The position numbers and the translations under genes were made by a program. Under the pieces are notes generated by a model that saw only the letters and a program-made list of their open reading frames with translations, had not been told where the DNA came from and searched no databases. Positions 8,727 through 17,851 of a DNA stretch of 64,000 nt are shown here, in pieces (position 1 is the stretch's first letter; each line of letters opens with the position of its first letter). The DNA comes from Pelagibaculum spongiae (GTDB lineage Bacteria > Pseudomonadota > Gammaproteobacteria > Enterobacterales > Pelagibaculaceae). The stretch covers positions 124,001 to 188,000 of the forward strand of contig NZ_QDDL01000008.1 of NCBI RefSeq assembly GCF_003097315.1, given 5' to 3'.

Positions 8727-9416
8727 TTGCAGTGTTTAATTATCAAAAATTTGAATATATTCTCTCGAGATGAGATAGAGAATATTTTTAGAGACAATGG
8801 TCTTGTTTATAAAAATCTTCCGCCAAATGATTATTGCTATAATTGGACTAATAATGATAAAGGTGTTGAGGGGATGACTAAACGTTTTTTAGAACGCATT
8901 CCTTGTAAAGTAGATGGGTATTGCTTTAAGTTCCTAGGGTTTGATTTTAAATATAATGGCTATGTTTTATGTAAACCTCAAAAATCGAATATTGAATATG
9001 CCGTAGGACAATGGATAGGTGGTATTTATCACCCTTTTCCTGAAATCTCTAATGATTCTGAAGAGTTTGAAGCTGATAATGACTTGGATGAGCAAAGTTT
9101 CCGCGAAGGAAAGGCGATTCAGAAACTAGTTAATGCATTCGAGAGAAACACCCAAGCACGAAAGGAGTGTTTGGAAAAAAAAGGCTGCAAATGTACAGCC
9201 TGTGGTTTTGATTTTGAAGCTGTTTATGGGAATCTGGGCAAAGGATTTATCCATGTTCATCATAAAGTTCCTTTGAAAGATGTAAGGCAGGAGCACTTCA
9301 ACAACCCCGAAAAAGATCTGATTCCATTATGTCCCAATTGTCACGCAATGATACATAAAACTAGAACTGCAATGACAGTTGATGAATTGATTGACTTGAT
9401 TAAAAGAAGCTCTTAA
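8727..9416 (+). CDS. HNH endonuclease
   Basis: A 229-aa protein with a C-terminal zinc-type HNH nuclease domain. CTACGFDFEAVYG supplies the first CxxC (about residues 152-155), HVHHKVPL the catalytic His pair, and CPNCHAMIH the second CxxC and the final His. This is the McrA-like arrangement used by many restriction and DNA-damage nucleases. The N-terminal ~120 residues match nothing I recognise and could bind modified DNA, as in type IV systems. It starts 20 bp after hrpB at a TTG and has no cognate methylase nearby. It is markedly AT-richer than hrpB, which suggests acquisition. A long hairpin follows. Confidence 0.8.
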   Translation: MQCLIIKNLNIFSRDEIENIFRDNGLVYKNLPPNDYCYNWTNNDKGVEGMTKRFLERIPCKVDGYCFKFLGFDFKYNGYVLCKPQKSNIEYAVGQWIGGIYHPFPEISNDSEEFEADNDLDEQSFREGKAIQKLVNAFERNTQARKECLEKKGCKCTACGFDFEAVYGNLGKGFIHVHHKVPLKDVRQEHFNNPEKDLIPLCPNCHAMIHKTRTAMTVDELIDLIKRSS

Positions 9417-9446
9417 TTATCGTGCAATCCTGCTATAGGTCGTGTG

Positions 9447-9480
9447 GCCAACCACAACAATAATCGATGTTGTGGTTGGC
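9447..9480. terminator. Strong hairpin downstream of the HNH gene
   Basis: A perfect 12-bp stem (GCCAACCACAAC / GTTGTGGTTGGC) with a 10-base loop begins 30 bp after the HNH stop. There is no T-run, so termination is uncertain. A second long hairpin sits in the same place relative to the related repeat at 17903, so it may belong to the repeat element. Confidence 0.45.
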
Positions 9481-9507
9481 GCATTGATCGATAAAAAGAT
9501 TAAGGGC

Positions 9508-9638
9508 TGTGGAAATAAATAATCCTTCTGTGCCTCTCGTAGGTCATCCCTGAGCCTTGGCGAAGCGTGACATTTCGTTGACAAGTCGCTATTCGCTTCG
9601 CTCATGACGACCTACATCAAGAGTGTTTCTTTCTACAC
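9508..9638. repeat. MITE-like palindromic repeat, copy 1
   Basis: About 130 bp alignable by eye with 17903-18031. Both begin TGTGGAAATAAATAATC, contain TGAGY...AGC(A/G)AAGCG and end in GTGTTTATTTC/GTGTTTCTTTC. Internally, GTAGGTCATC and a downstream GACGACCTAC form an inverted repeat, so the element folds on itself. It has no coding capacity. Confidence 0.7.
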
Positions 9639-9713
9639 GCTTAATTTCAGAAAAATACCGAGTCTATTCGAAACATATAATATTTTAAAACACCTGCGTT
9701 ATCGGGTGATTGT

Positions 9714-9837
9714 CGGGTGCGCCGTAAGGCTTACCCGACCAACCTTTGGCTTGGTACTGAATGAAATATTAAAGATTTATCAATAAAAAAAACTCCACTC
9801 GGTTTTCGTAGCCTGGGTAAGCCTTACGGCGCACCCG
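9714..9837. repeat. Inverted repeat pair (23-bp arms)
   Basis: The left arm 9714-9736 (CGGGTGCGCCGTAAGGCTTACCC) is exactly complementary to the right arm 9815-9837. The arms are separated by ~78 bp. The arms resemble REP-type sequences: GC-rich within an AT-rich gap. The 60-codon ORF spanning this area is not credible. Confidence 0.8.
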
Positions 9838-10025
9838 GGTTTATATGCTCTATATCTGTGAAATAGAACAAGAACAAATACACCCATTAAAGCGATATGG
9901 TTTCACTGTACATTCATTTTCGTGACTAATAATTCTATTTTTATTATGCTGTCTTTGTTTTAGAAATACCACCAGCTGTCACCTATGTAGCTGGCTGCCT
10001 CAAAAAAACAAAAAAGAGCAGTAAA

Positions 10026-11408
10026 ATGAATCAAGTAGTTTCAGTAAGTCTCAAATCCGCCGCTTCTTCTCTCCAATCTGCAATCGAATCGTCTTGGTCG
10101 CGTCGTGACTTTCTCAAAGCAACAGCCGCTGCTGCAGCGTTACTGTTGATTGGTTGCAAGGTTGATACCGACCAGAAGGTGAAAGAGTTTCCTTTAGGCG
10201 TCGCTGCGGCAGACCCTGAGGGCGATAACATTCAGCTGTGGACGCAATATATTGGCAAGAAAGATCTGAGGTTAATGTTGTGGCTAGAAGATGATGTTGA
10301 TTTGCAAAACCCACTTTTGAATATCGAGGTTTCACCCAATAGCCATGGCTATGTTCAGTTGCAAATTAATGATTTGCAGCCGGGTGAGCGCTACATGTAT
10401 AGCTTCGTTGAGTTTAAGGGCAGCAAGTCCACTCAGGTGTTTTATAACGGCCGTTTCCGTAGTAGCTTGCCGCAAGGTGCCATTGAACCGGTTCGTTTTG
10501 CTGCGGGTTCTTGTGCTTCAAATTACATGATTCCATTTACTTTGGAAAAGGCAGGTTTACGCCGTAATCTAGATGCGTTCATTTTTCTGGGTGATACCAG
10601 TTATAACGACAGCGCCTCAGACCCAGAGTCTTATCGTAAAATCTGGAGCAAGAATTTAAAAAAACGAGGTTTTCAGCGAGTACGTTCTGCCAATTGCCAG
10701 ATTAGCACTTGGGATGACCATGAAATAGTGAATGATTGGGACCCGGAAACCATCGACCCAACTTTATTACGCCATGGATTAGATGCATATTTTGAACATA
10801 TGCCGGTTAAACGTAATCCACAACGGCCGGATCAGATTTGGCGTAAGTTATCTTTCGGTGACACGGTTGATGTATTTGTACTGGATAGCCGCAGCGACCG
10901 CCGACCTTCAACGATGAATACGCCTGAAGCGCAATATTTGTCTGTTGAGCAATTGGCTTGGTTAAAGCGGGGGCTAAATGACAGTTCGGCCGTATTTAAG
11001 TTAATTGTTAACTCAGTGCCAATTTCACATTTCCCCGGGGTATTGTTCGATTCTGGAGAAGCTCAGCGCTGGTCTGGTTATGCTTCACAAAGAGCCGATA
11101 TTTTAAATTACATTGAAGGCAATCAAATTCCGGGCGTGCTTTGGCTGGCTGGTGATGTGCATTTTGCAGCGATGGGCCGGGTAGACAAAACAGGCCCTGG
11201 AAGTCGTTCCACTGAAGTTACGGTGGGGCCGTTCTGCCAAGTCATAAATCCGCTGGGTGGTTTCTTGCCGAGGAGCCAGTTTGATTGGTGTGCTGCGGTA
11301 TTTAATTATGTTGAATTGGCATTTGAGCCAGCAACAGGTGAAGTGGAAGTAATTTATCGGGGTGATTTCGATAATGAACTAGCGCGTAAGACTTATAAAC
11401 TGGTGTAA
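10026..11408 (+). CDS. PhoD-like alkaline phosphatase (Tat-exported lipoprotein)
   Basis: A 460-aa PhoD-family metallophosphatase, predicted to act outside the cytoplasm on phosphate mono- or diesters. The N-terminus has a twin-arginine motif SRRDFLK (about residues 28-34), a hydrophobic Ala/Leu stretch and then LLLIGC, a lipobox with the lipidated Cys near 44. This suggests Tat export followed by lipidation. Catalytic-domain signatures include FIFLGDTSYND, STWDDHEIVNDW, VLDSRSDRRP and WLAGDVHFAAM, the metal-binding residues expected for PhoD. It stands alone between repeat-rich intergenic DNA and a convergent GST gene. No Pho box was recognised. Substrate unknown. Confidence 0.85.
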   Translation: MNQVVSVSLKSAASSLQSAIESSWSRRDFLKATAAAAALLLIGCKVDTDQKVKEFPLGVAAADPEGDNIQLWTQYIGKKDLRLMLWLEDDVDLQNPLLNIEVSPNSHGYVQLQINDLQPGERYMYSFVEFKGSKSTQVFYNGRFRSSLPQGAIEPVRFAAGSCASNYMIPFTLEKAGLRRNLDAFIFLGDTSYNDSASDPESYRKIWSKNLKKRGFQRVRSANCQISTWDDHEIVNDWDPETIDPTLLRHGLDAYFEHMPVKRNPQRPDQIWRKLSFGDTVDVFVLDSRSDRRPSTMNTPEAQYLSVEQLAWLKRGLNDSSAVFKLIVNSVPISHFPGVLFDSGEAQRWSGYASQRADILNYIEGNQIPGVLWLAGDVHFAAMGRVDKTGPGSRSTEVTVGPFCQVINPLGGFLPRSQFDWCAAVFNYVELAFEPATGEVEVIYRGDFDNELARKTYKLV

Positions 11409-11431
11409 AATAAGTTGATGTAAATAGTCTT

Positions 11432-11515
11432 GTAGGTTTGATGAGTTAAAACGAAATCAGGCATTTATTTGATAGAGCCTAATATCTGATTGCGCCTTTG
11501 GCTTATCAAACCTAC
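11432..11515. repeat. REP-like palindrome between convergent genes, copy 1
   Basis: It is bounded by an 11-bp perfect inverted repeat (GTAGGTTTGAT at 11432, ATCAAACCTAC ending 11515). The reverse complement aligns with 37228-37305 through TAAGCC..GGCG..ATCAG and CTGATTTCG. It fills the gap between two convergent genes and could also act as a bidirectional terminator. Confidence 0.65.
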
Positions 11516-11528
11516 TTTGAAAAATTTT

Positions 11529-12215
11529 TTATTCTGGAAAATAAACCGGTGTATCGCCTTCTTTCCACTGTGGATACTTTTGCATTACCGATAAAAATAT
11601 CTCAGATGATTTAAAATGCTCAAGCCATTGTTGAAGCTTGGGATAAGGCGTTGCCTGAAACCACTCGAAATCGACATGAGCACACTGACGAATGAATGGG
11701 AAAATAGCGATGTCGGCGAAAGTGACTCGACCAGCGACCAGAAACTGATTTCTTAGCAAATGTTTTTCCAGCTTGCCAAGAAAAACCTCACACTGATCGC
11801 GGTAATATTCCACTGTGTGCTGCGGATGTTGTTCAGGGTATTTGTAGCGATCCAGTGAAAGCTTAAAAATAAAATCATTCTCTTGAAGCAAGCCTTGCAT
11901 TTCCCACTGCCAGTTCATGACATCGTCACCAGAAAGCCACTGCTGTGGGTCTTGGTTAGATAATGCCCATCGCATAATGTCACGACTCTCATCAAGCAGC
12001 ATTTCATCATGTTGTTCGCTGGCGGGAATAATAAGCACGGGCACCGTTGCTTTTGATGACTTGCCTATTAATTGCTGTGGTTTGTCTTTCAGAACTACTT
12101 CACGTAGAGCTACTTGGCTTTTTGAAGCTGCAATAGCCATTCTGGCCCTGATGGCGTAAGGGCAGCGCCGGAAAGAATAGAGTACAGGTTGTGATGCTAC
12201 TGACATAAAAATCAT
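11529..12215 (-). CDS. Glutathione S-transferase family protein
   Basis: A 228-aa two-domain GST-fold protein. The N-terminal thioredoxin-like domain has YSFRRCPYAIRAR, a CPYA active-site Cys as in Omega/Grx2-type GSTs, followed by VPVLII (cis-Pro) and DESRDIMRW (glutathione-binding Glu/Ser equivalent). The helical C-terminal domain contains the TFADIAIFPFIRQ N-capping-box motif. A Cys-type centre points to thiol transfer or deglutathionylation rather than conjugation. The start could be the ATG at 12215 or the one three codons later. It is convergent with the PhoD gene. Confidence 0.85.
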   Translation of the reverse strand: MIFMSVASQPVLYSFRRCPYAIRARMAIAASKSQVALREVVLKDKPQQLIGKSSKATVPVLIIPASEQHDEMLLDESRDIMRWALSNQDPQQWLSGDDVMNWQWEMQGLLQENDFIFKLSLDRYKYPEQHPQHTVEYYRDQCEVFLGKLEKHLLRNQFLVAGRVTFADIAIFPFIRQCAHVDFEWFQATPYPKLQQWLEHFKSSEIFLSVMQKYPQWKEGDTPVYFPE

Positions 12216-12676
12216 CTGTTATGTACACATGCATACAATATACTGTGAGCGATTGCTAGATGCGAGCTGCCATTGTTAAAGTTGGTCTAAATTTTTTAGA
12301 AAAGGGCTTTTGCGAACTAGCTCACAAATAAAAAATAACCAATAGCTCATTATCAAGTTGGTTTGGAAACCGATCCGAAAGGGTCTCGATATGAGAAGGG
12401 GGAGGCTTGAGTCTTCCCTTTTTTATTGGGCGATAATAAGGAAATGTCATAGATCGGCTAAAGCAATCTATTGATGTTTGTTTATCTGATGTATTCTTAT
12501 TTTTTTTAAGATAGTTATGGTTTTTAATCAAACAATGGTTTTTCTTGTTACTTATCAGTTTTTCTTCTGGAATGATCAAAATATTTCTTGCTAAGTAATT
12601 ATTTAATAACGCAGCAAACAACTTGTCACTATGTCAGAATACGGCCTTTCTGTGAAAACTGTACCGAGTTGTTATT
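12216..12676. other. AT-rich intergenic region between divergent genes
   Basis: This region separates the GST gene from the DMT transporter gene. A minus-strand 99-codon frame is present but is basic and low-complexity, with no ribosome binding site, and was not accepted. A purine-rich hairpin with a following T-run (12396-12425) could end an unannotated short plus-strand transcript. Confidence 0.35.
12396..12425 (+). terminator. Possible terminator hairpin with no obvious upstream gene
   Basis: AAGGGGGAG pairs, with G-T wobbles, with CTTCCCTT across an 8-base loop, and TTTTTT follows. The nearest plus-strand gene start lies downstream, so it may end a small transcript or attenuate the leader of the 12677 gene. 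Confidence 0.35.
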
Positions 12677-13555
12677 TTGGATCGTTCGATAGTTTATGGT
12701 TTGTCTGCGGTGGCTTGTTGGTCGACTGTAGCGACTGCTTTCAAGTTAGGATTGGGCTATATTGGCCCGTTTGAGCTGGTGTTTTGGTCGGTACTGTTTG
12801 CGACTTTAATGTTAGTTGCTGTTGTTTGGTGGCAAAAACGCTCACTGCTTGAAGCCTATAAAAAATCACCGAAGCGATATTGGTTGGCAGGAATGCTTAA
12901 CCCGGGAATATATTACCCGCTACTGTTTTTGGCTTATCAGAAGCTTCCAGCTCAACAAGCGCAAAGTATTAATTACAGTTGGGCATTAATGTTGACACTA
13001 ATGTCGGCTATTTTCCTCAAAGAAAAAATCACTAAAAAAGACTGGTTAGCGTGCTTGGTTGGCTATTTTGGCGTGGTGGTGATTGCGACTTCAGGTGATT
13101 TAACTTCTCTGAACTTTCAAAGTCCGCAAGGTGTCATTTTTGCCTTGGCGAGTACCGTTTTGTGGGCAGGTTATTGGATTGTTAGTAGAAAGAATAATGA
13201 ACAGCCAGTGACTGCAATGGCACTGAATTTTATTTGTGGTTTGCCGATTGTGTTGATTGTAATGCTGATATCAAAAGCAATCAGTGGTGACATGAGCATG
13301 CCAGGTTGGCAAGGCTTGTTAGCGGCAGTCTATATTGGCTTAATGGAAATGGCATTAGCCTTTGTGCTTTGGCTAAAAGCTTTGCAGGCGACCGAGAATA
13401 CTGCACGGGTGAGTAACCTAATTTATCTATCACCGTTGATTTCTTTGGTACTAATCAATCAAGTGTTGGGAGAAGCAATTCACTCAGCAACTTTGATCGG
13501 TTTGGCGATGATTTTATTGGCGGTCGCTTTTCAACAAAAGAGAAAAGCTGGATAA
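12677..13555 (+). CDS. DMT-superfamily (EamA) transporter
   Basis: A 292-aa inner-membrane protein with about ten transmembrane helices in two EamA repeats, typical of drug/metabolite exporters. The first repeat begins IVYGLSAVACWSTVATAFKLGL, and the second near ALASTVLWAGYWIVSRK. The family exports amino acids, purines or metabolites; the substrate cannot be predicted. The only plausible start in frame is TTG at 12677, giving the usual short N-terminus before helix 1. A terminator hairpin overlaps its stop codon. A second EamA gene lies at 18036-18953 but is not a close copy. Confidence 0.85.
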   Translation: MDRSIVYGLSAVACWSTVATAFKLGLGYIGPFELVFWSVLFATLMLVAVVWWQKRSLLEAYKKSPKRYWLAGMLNPGIYYPLLFLAYQKLPAQQAQSINYSWALMLTLMSAIFLKEKITKKDWLACLVGYFGVVVIATSGDLTSLNFQSPQGVIFALASTVLWAGYWIVSRKNNEQPVTAMALNFICGLPIVLIVMLISKAISGDMSMPGWQGLLAAVYIGLMEMALAFVLWLKALQATENTARVSNLIYLSPLISLVLINQVLGEAIHSATLIGLAMILLAVAFQQKRKAG

Positions 13556-13567
13556 ACCAGCTTTTCT
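13541..13567. terminator. Bidirectional terminator overlapping the EamA stop codon
   Basis: A perfect 11-bp stem AGAAAAGCTGG / CCAGCTTTTCT encloses ATAAA. The TAA stop (13553-13555) lies within the loop, so the last codons of the transporter form the left arm. It also serves the convergent gene ending at 13578. Confidence 0.85.
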
Positions 13568-13577
13568 GAAACTGCTT

Positions 13578-13907
13578 TTAGACGATGCCCATTCCCGACA
13601 ATAGTAAAATGCCAACAATGCTCCAGGCATGTAATCGTGGGAACTGATACCAATAGAGCGCTGAAGCTGGGTGGCCTTTAGCCAGATGACGTCGGCTTTG
13701 AACTACAAATATCAAATAGCTGACCGGATAGAGAAATATGGCAAACACGGCAAACATTTGCGACGGGTTGCTAGCGAGCATTTCTGGTTTATAGCTTTGA
13801 ATAATCGCATAAATAATAAATAGCCAAGGCAGAACTAGGCTGCCTAGTGTTAAGGTTTTACGCTTGACAAATTGACGTGCTTTCTCGGTATGCTTGCTGT
13901 ACGGCAT
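13578..13907 (-). CDS. Small inner-membrane protein, unknown function
   Basis: About 109 aa with three hydrophobic segments (LGSLVLPWLFIIYAII, MFAVFAIFLYPVSYLIFVV and AWSIVGILLLSGMGIV). Basic residues before the first and between segments are consistent with a small integral membrane protein. No family is recognised. The ATG at 13907 is preferred over a GTG three codons upstream; neither has a strong ribosome binding site. It is convergent with the EamA transporter and divergent from clpB. Confidence 0.65.
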   Translation of the reverse strand: MPYSKHTEKARQFVKRKTLTLGSLVLPWLFIIYAIIQSYKPEMLASNPSQMFAVFAIFLYPVSYLIFVVQSRRHLAKGHPASALYWYQFPRLHAWSIVGILLLSGMGIV

Positions 13908-14175
13908 GGCTAACACTCAAATAAATCAGTTATTCCTCATCATAGATACTGGTTATCGCTAAACATTGACCCGGTTCAATAAAATATCTTATAGCAACGA
14001 TTAAAAAATTGAGTTTGAATTGAATGTTTTTGTCATACCAATTCATTCGCTTTTTACTACCTTCCACCATTTTTTTTCTTTGGCGAGTTTTGATTGGCAA
14101 AAAATTGAGCCGACAATTAAAGCTTCATAGGTAATATGCTAATTAATAGAATCATCAACTTGCTGCCTGCAAAGG

Positions 14176-14201
14176 TTGAAAAGCTATCAGTAAAGCCCAA
14201 T
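14176..14201 (+). promoter_or_regulatory. Sigma-32-type heat-shock promoter for clpB
   Basis: TTGAAA (14176-14181) and CCCAAT (14196-14201) are 14 bp apart, close to the RpoH consensus (CTTGAA / CCCCAT, 13-15 spacing). They lie 35 bp before the clpB start. clpB is a classic RpoH target, so sequence and context agree. Confidence 0.65.
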
Positions 14202-14235
14202 CTGACAAACACAGAGTTTTCCTAAGGGTATCGGA

Positions 14236-16806
14236 ATGAGAATGGAAAAAATGACTAGCAAGCTGCAGCAAGCACTCGCTGATGCCCAGTCGCTGGCGGT
14301 TGGGCAAGATCATAGTCGGATTGAAGCCTTGCACTTGTTCAAAGCCTTGCTAGAGCAACAAGGCGGCTCACTGGTGCATTTGCTAAATGCTTGTGGTGTC
14401 AATAGTGCAACCTTGAGTGGCGAAGTTAATCAGTTATTTAATAATTTGCCGAAGTTGTCTTCTAATCAGGGAGATATTTCACTGGATGCTGAGTTAGGGC
14501 GGGTGCTGAACTTGGCTGATCGTGAAGCGCAGCAGCTAGGCGATCAATTTATATCAACCGAACTGGTGGCACTGGTTTGTTTGCAAGAACGCGGCACGTT
14601 AGGAAAATTATTAAAAAAACATGGGCTCAATGAACAGAAAATCCGTGGCGCCATAGATAAGGTTAGAGGCGGTGAGAAAGTGAACGATGCAAATGCAGAA
14701 GAACAACGCCAAGCATTGGACAAGTACACGATTGATTTAACGGCAAGAGCCGCGCAAGGCAAGCTTGATCCGGTGATAGGTCGTGATGATGAAATCCGCC
14801 GTACGATACAGGTATTGCAGCGCCGCACTAAAAATAATCCAGTATTAATTGGAGAGCCAGGCGTTGGTAAAACTGCAATTATTGAAGGTTTGGCACAGCG
14901 AATTATTAATGGTGAAGTGCCAGAAGGCTTAAAAAATAAAAGACTGCTCTCGCTTGACCTAGGCGCACTGATTGCAGGGGCTAAATTCCGTGGTGAATTT
15001 GAAGAAAGACTAAAAGCGGTGCTGAATGATCTAGGTAAGCAAGAAGGGCAGATCATCTTGTTCATCGATGAATTGCATACCATGGTGGGCGCAGGGAAAG
15101 CAGAAGGTTCTATGGATGCTGGCAATATGCTCAAGCCTGCGTTGGCGCGCGGTGAACTGCATTGTGTTGGCGCGACGACCTTAGATGAATACCGCGAGTA
15201 TATGGAAAAGGATGCAGCGCTAGAGCGGCGTTTCCAAAAAGTATTAGTAGAAGAGCCGACTGTTGAAGATACCATTGCCATTTTGCGTGGTTTGAAAGAA
15301 CGCTATGAATTGCACCATGGGGTAGAAATTACTGACCCGGCAATTGTTGCCGCTGCAACGCTTTCTCATCGTTATATTGCTGATCGCCAACTGCCAGATA
15401 AAGCGATAGACCTAGTTGATGAAGCCGGTAGCCGAATCCGAATGGAGATTGACTCTAAACCAGAAGAAATGGATAAGCTGGAGCGACGGTTAATTCAGTT
15501 TAAAATCGAGCGAGAAGCGCTAACGAGAGAATCAGATGACGCATCTAAAAAACGTCTGCAAGATTTAAAGCAACAGATTGGTGAATTGGAATCTCAATAT
15601 TCTGATTTAGATGAAGTATGGAAAACCGAAAAAGCGGCATTGCAAGGCACTCAATCAATTAAAGAAAAGCTTGAACAGGTACGTTTTTCGTTAGAGCAGG
15701 CCCGTCGCGCCGGTGATCTGACCCAAATGTCAGAACTGCAATACGGTAAAATTCCAGAGCTAGAGCGCCAGTTAGATATGGCCTCTCAGGCAGAAATGAT
15801 GGAAATGACCTTGTTGCGAAACAAGGTGACCGATGAAGAAATTGCCGATGTAGTCTCTAAATGGACCGGCATTCCAGTGAGCAAAATGCTGGAAGGTGAA
15901 AAAGATAAATTACTGAAAATGGAAGGTGCACTGCATAAACGGTTAATCGGTCAGCAAGAAGCGGTAAAAGTGGTTTCTGATGCAGTGCGTCGTTCACGCG
16001 CGGGTTTATCTGATCCAAATCGGCCAATTGGCTCTTTCCTGTTTTTAGGCCCAACCGGTGTTGGTAAAACCGAACTGTGTAAATCTTTAGCTAATTTTTT
16101 ATTCGACAGTGAAGATGCCATGGTACGGATCGATATGTCAGAGTTTATGGAAAAACACTCGGTCGCTAGGCTGGTCGGTGCGCCTCCTGGCTATGTTGGG
16201 TATGAAGAGGGCGGCTATTTAACAGAAGCAGTTCGGCGTCGTCCTTATTCGGTATTGCTGTTGGATGAAGTCGAAAAAGCTCATCCAGATGTTTTCAATA
16301 TTCTACTGCAAGTGCTAGACGATGGTCGACTAACCGATGGCCAAGGCCGCACGGTTGATTTTAGAAATACCGTGATAGTGATGACTTCTAACTTGGGCTC
16401 TAATTTGATTCAAGAGCTGGCCGGAGAAAGCCATTATCAGGAAATGAAAACCGCAGTTATGGAAGTTGCGGGGCAGCATTTTCGACCAGAATTTATTAAC
16501 CGTATCGATGAGATGGTGGTATTTCATCCACTGGCTAGAGAACACATTCGTTCCATTGCCACTATTCAGTTGCAAAGGTTACGCAAGCGTTTAATCGATC
16601 GAGATTTAAAATTGGAAATTACCGAGGCGGCGTTAGATTTTCTGGCCGCTTCAGGTTTTGATCCGGTTTATGGTGCACGACCACTTAAGCGTGCCATTCA
16701 GCAACATCTTGAAAATCCATTGGCGCAGAAAATGCTACAAGGTGAATATTTACCGGGTAGCCAAATAGAAATTGATACTGATGGTGATCGGTTGCTGTTT
16801 GCTTAG
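14236..16806 (+). CDS. clpB: ATP-dependent disaggregase ClpB
   Basis: A cytoplasmic Hsp100 chaperone that extracts polypeptides from aggregates with DnaK. At 856 aa it is full length. The N domain begins [20 protein letters not shown], matching E. coli ClpB and fixing the start. NBD1 has GEPGVGKT (about residue 205) and the pore loop of the [10 protein letters not shown] region. The coiled-coil middle domain spans about 410-530. NBD2 has GPTGVGKTE (about residue 605), pore loop GYVGYEEGG and [12 protein letters not shown] near the C-terminus. The ribosome binding site AAGGG is eight bases upstream. A sigma-32-like promoter precedes it. Confidence 0.97.
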   Translation: MRMEKMTSKLQQALADAQSLAVGQDHSRIEALHLFKALLEQQGGSLVHLLNACGVNSATLSGEVNQLFNNLPKLSSNQGDISLDAELGRVLNLADREAQQLGDQFISTELVALVCLQERGTLGKLLKKHGLNEQKIRGAIDKVRGGEKVNDANAEEQRQALDKYTIDLTARAAQGKLDPVIGRDDEIRRTIQVLQRRTKNNPVLIGEPGVGKTAIIEGLAQRIINGEVPEGLKNKRLLSLDLGALIAGAKFRGEFEERLKAVLNDLGKQEGQIILFIDELHTMVGAGKAEGSMDAGNMLKPALARGELHCVGATTLDEYREYMEKDAALERRFQKVLVEEPTVEDTIAILRGLKERYELHHGVEITDPAIVAAATLSHRYIADRQLPDKAIDLVDEAGSRIRMEIDSKPEEMDKLERRLIQFKIEREALTRESDDASKKRLQDLKQQIGELESQYSDLDEVWKTEKAALQGTQSIKEKLEQVRFSLEQARRAGDLTQMSELQYGKIPELERQLDMASQAEMMEMTLLRNKVTDEEIADVVSKWTGIPVSKMLEGEKDKLLKMEGALHKRLIGQQEAVKVVSDAVRRSRAGLSDPNRPIGSFLFLGPTGVGKTELCKSLANFLFDSEDAMVRIDMSEFMEKHSVARLVGAPPGYVGYEEGGYLTEAVRRRPYSVLLLDEVEKAHPDVFNILLQVLDDGRLTDGQGRTVDFRNTVIVMTSNLGSNLIQELAGESHYQEMKTAVMEVAGQHFRPEFINRIDEMVVFHPLAREHIRSIATIQLQRLRKRLIDRDLKLEITEAALDFLAASGFDPVYGARPLKRAIQQHLENPLAQKMLQGEYLPGSQIEIDTDGDRLLFA

Positions 16807-17235
16807 AGCTGCAGAGTTCAATCACCTCCCACATAATGCTTCATGTCGTGTGTAAGTCAAAACTTATACATTAAGTTTTTGTTAATCCATATATAAGAGA
16901 AGATAACTGTAAAACTCAGGAGGTAAGTCGAATTCTTGACTGATTATATGCTGACGAAATAAAGTGAAAATCACATTCGCACCCTGTCGAGACTACATGT
17001 TGTTACACATGATTATTTATGGTCAGAGTTTTGTAAGAGGCTCAGCAATAGGTGGTTTTTTATTTTGTTGTAAAACACAAACTTTTATTGTTGGAGGTTT
17101 GTGTTTTTTTTTATTGCTAATTTAGGTTTTTCTAAGTAAAAAGTTCCTTCGATAAATGAGTGTTTTATCAATAATTATAAATTAGTTTTCGATATTATAA
17201 AATCTCTTTCTTAAGTGTTTTTGTAAGGGATAGTC
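16807..17235. other. Intergenic region after clpB
   Basis: No gene is seen. It contains the terminator at 17073-17112 and the AT-rich promoter area of the following small gene. Nothing else is recognisable. Confidence 0.4.
17073..17112 (+). terminator. Strong Rho-independent terminator
   Basis: A 10-bp perfect stem AAACACAAAC (17073-17082) / GTTTGTGTTT (17097-17106) is followed by a long T-run. It lies ~265 bp after the clpB stop and before the next gene. Confidence 0.85.
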
Positions 17236-17778
17236 ATGTCTTGGCGATTGCTTGGAAATGGTTGTGATAAAAGATTTTACATTAAAGAAAATAGTGAAGT
17301 GGTAGGGAGTTTTGGAGCTATTTGTTGCAGTGACAGTGTTGCTTCAAGAGAAATGAAAGCATATATAAGATTGAAGTGTGCAGGCCTTAGTAGCTTGCTG
17401 CCAGCAGTTCTTCCGTGGACGCAAGGAAATATTCTTCCTGAGGGAATAACGATAAAGCCTCAATATATGATAGAACGGTTACATATAGGTCGAACATTTA
17501 AGCCGCAAATGTGTGTTTTCAATGTTTCAAGGCAAGTTAATGCAGAATTAAATAAGGGTGATAAAATTAAAATCCTTAAAAGTTTGAAATTAATAGAAGA
17601 TAACTTGTTTCAAGTTTGTAACATTGTAGGCGAGCTAACGCTAGCGATCTGTGCGCAAAAAAAAGATATGTTTTTACTAGACTTTAGTCCGGGAGAAACA
17701 GGATCAACAGCAATTAGTCAAATTGATACTATTAAATCAGGAATTAATAATTTAAAAAAACGGATGGAAGATTGTTAG
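17236..17778 (+). CDS. Orphan 180-aa protein, possible kinase-like fold
   Basis: Not recognised. AT-rich, with a good ribosome binding site (AAGGGA) before the ATG, and flanked by terminators, so it is a stand-alone unit. Features that loosely recall a minimal protein-kinase fold are LLGNGCDKRFYI (glycine-loop position), SREMKAYIRL (helix C with a Glu), YMIERLHIG (hinge-like) and MFLLDFSPGE (DFG-like position) near residue 147. A normal HRD motif and a clear N-lobe lysine are missing, so it could be a pseudokinase or only a chance resemblance. There is no signal peptide. The base composition fits horizontal acquisition. Confidence 0.55.
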   Translation: MSWRLLGNGCDKRFYIKENSEVVGSFGAICCSDSVASREMKAYIRLKCAGLSSLLPAVLPWTQGNILPEGITIKPQYMIERLHIGRTFKPQMCVFNVSRQVNAELNKGDKIKILKSLKLIEDNLFQVCNIVGELTLAICAQKKDMFLLDFSPGETGSTAISQIDTIKSGINNLKKRMEDC

Positions 17779-17786
17779 TAAAATGT

Positions 17787-17809
17787 AAGGCTATTTTTTT
17801 ATTAGCCTT
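17787..17809. terminator. Hairpin after the 180-aa orphan gene
   Basis: AAGGCTA (17787-17793) pairs with TAGCCTT (17803-17809) across a T-rich loop, 8 bp after the stop. There is no T tail on the plus strand. Confidence 0.5.
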
Positions 17810-17851
17810 GGTAGGTTCTGATCATTAGATTATTCATCTAATCTCTTTTGG

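Noticed and set aside
9604..9786. 60-codon plus-strand frame
   Set aside because: It overlaps the fold-back element and the left arm of the inverted repeat; it has no ribosome binding site and biased composition.
12322..12621. 99-codon minus-strand frame between GST and EamA genes
   Set aside because: It is very Lys/Asn-rich from AT-rich DNA, has no ribosome binding site or recognisable motif, and a hairpin-plus-T-run lies within it.
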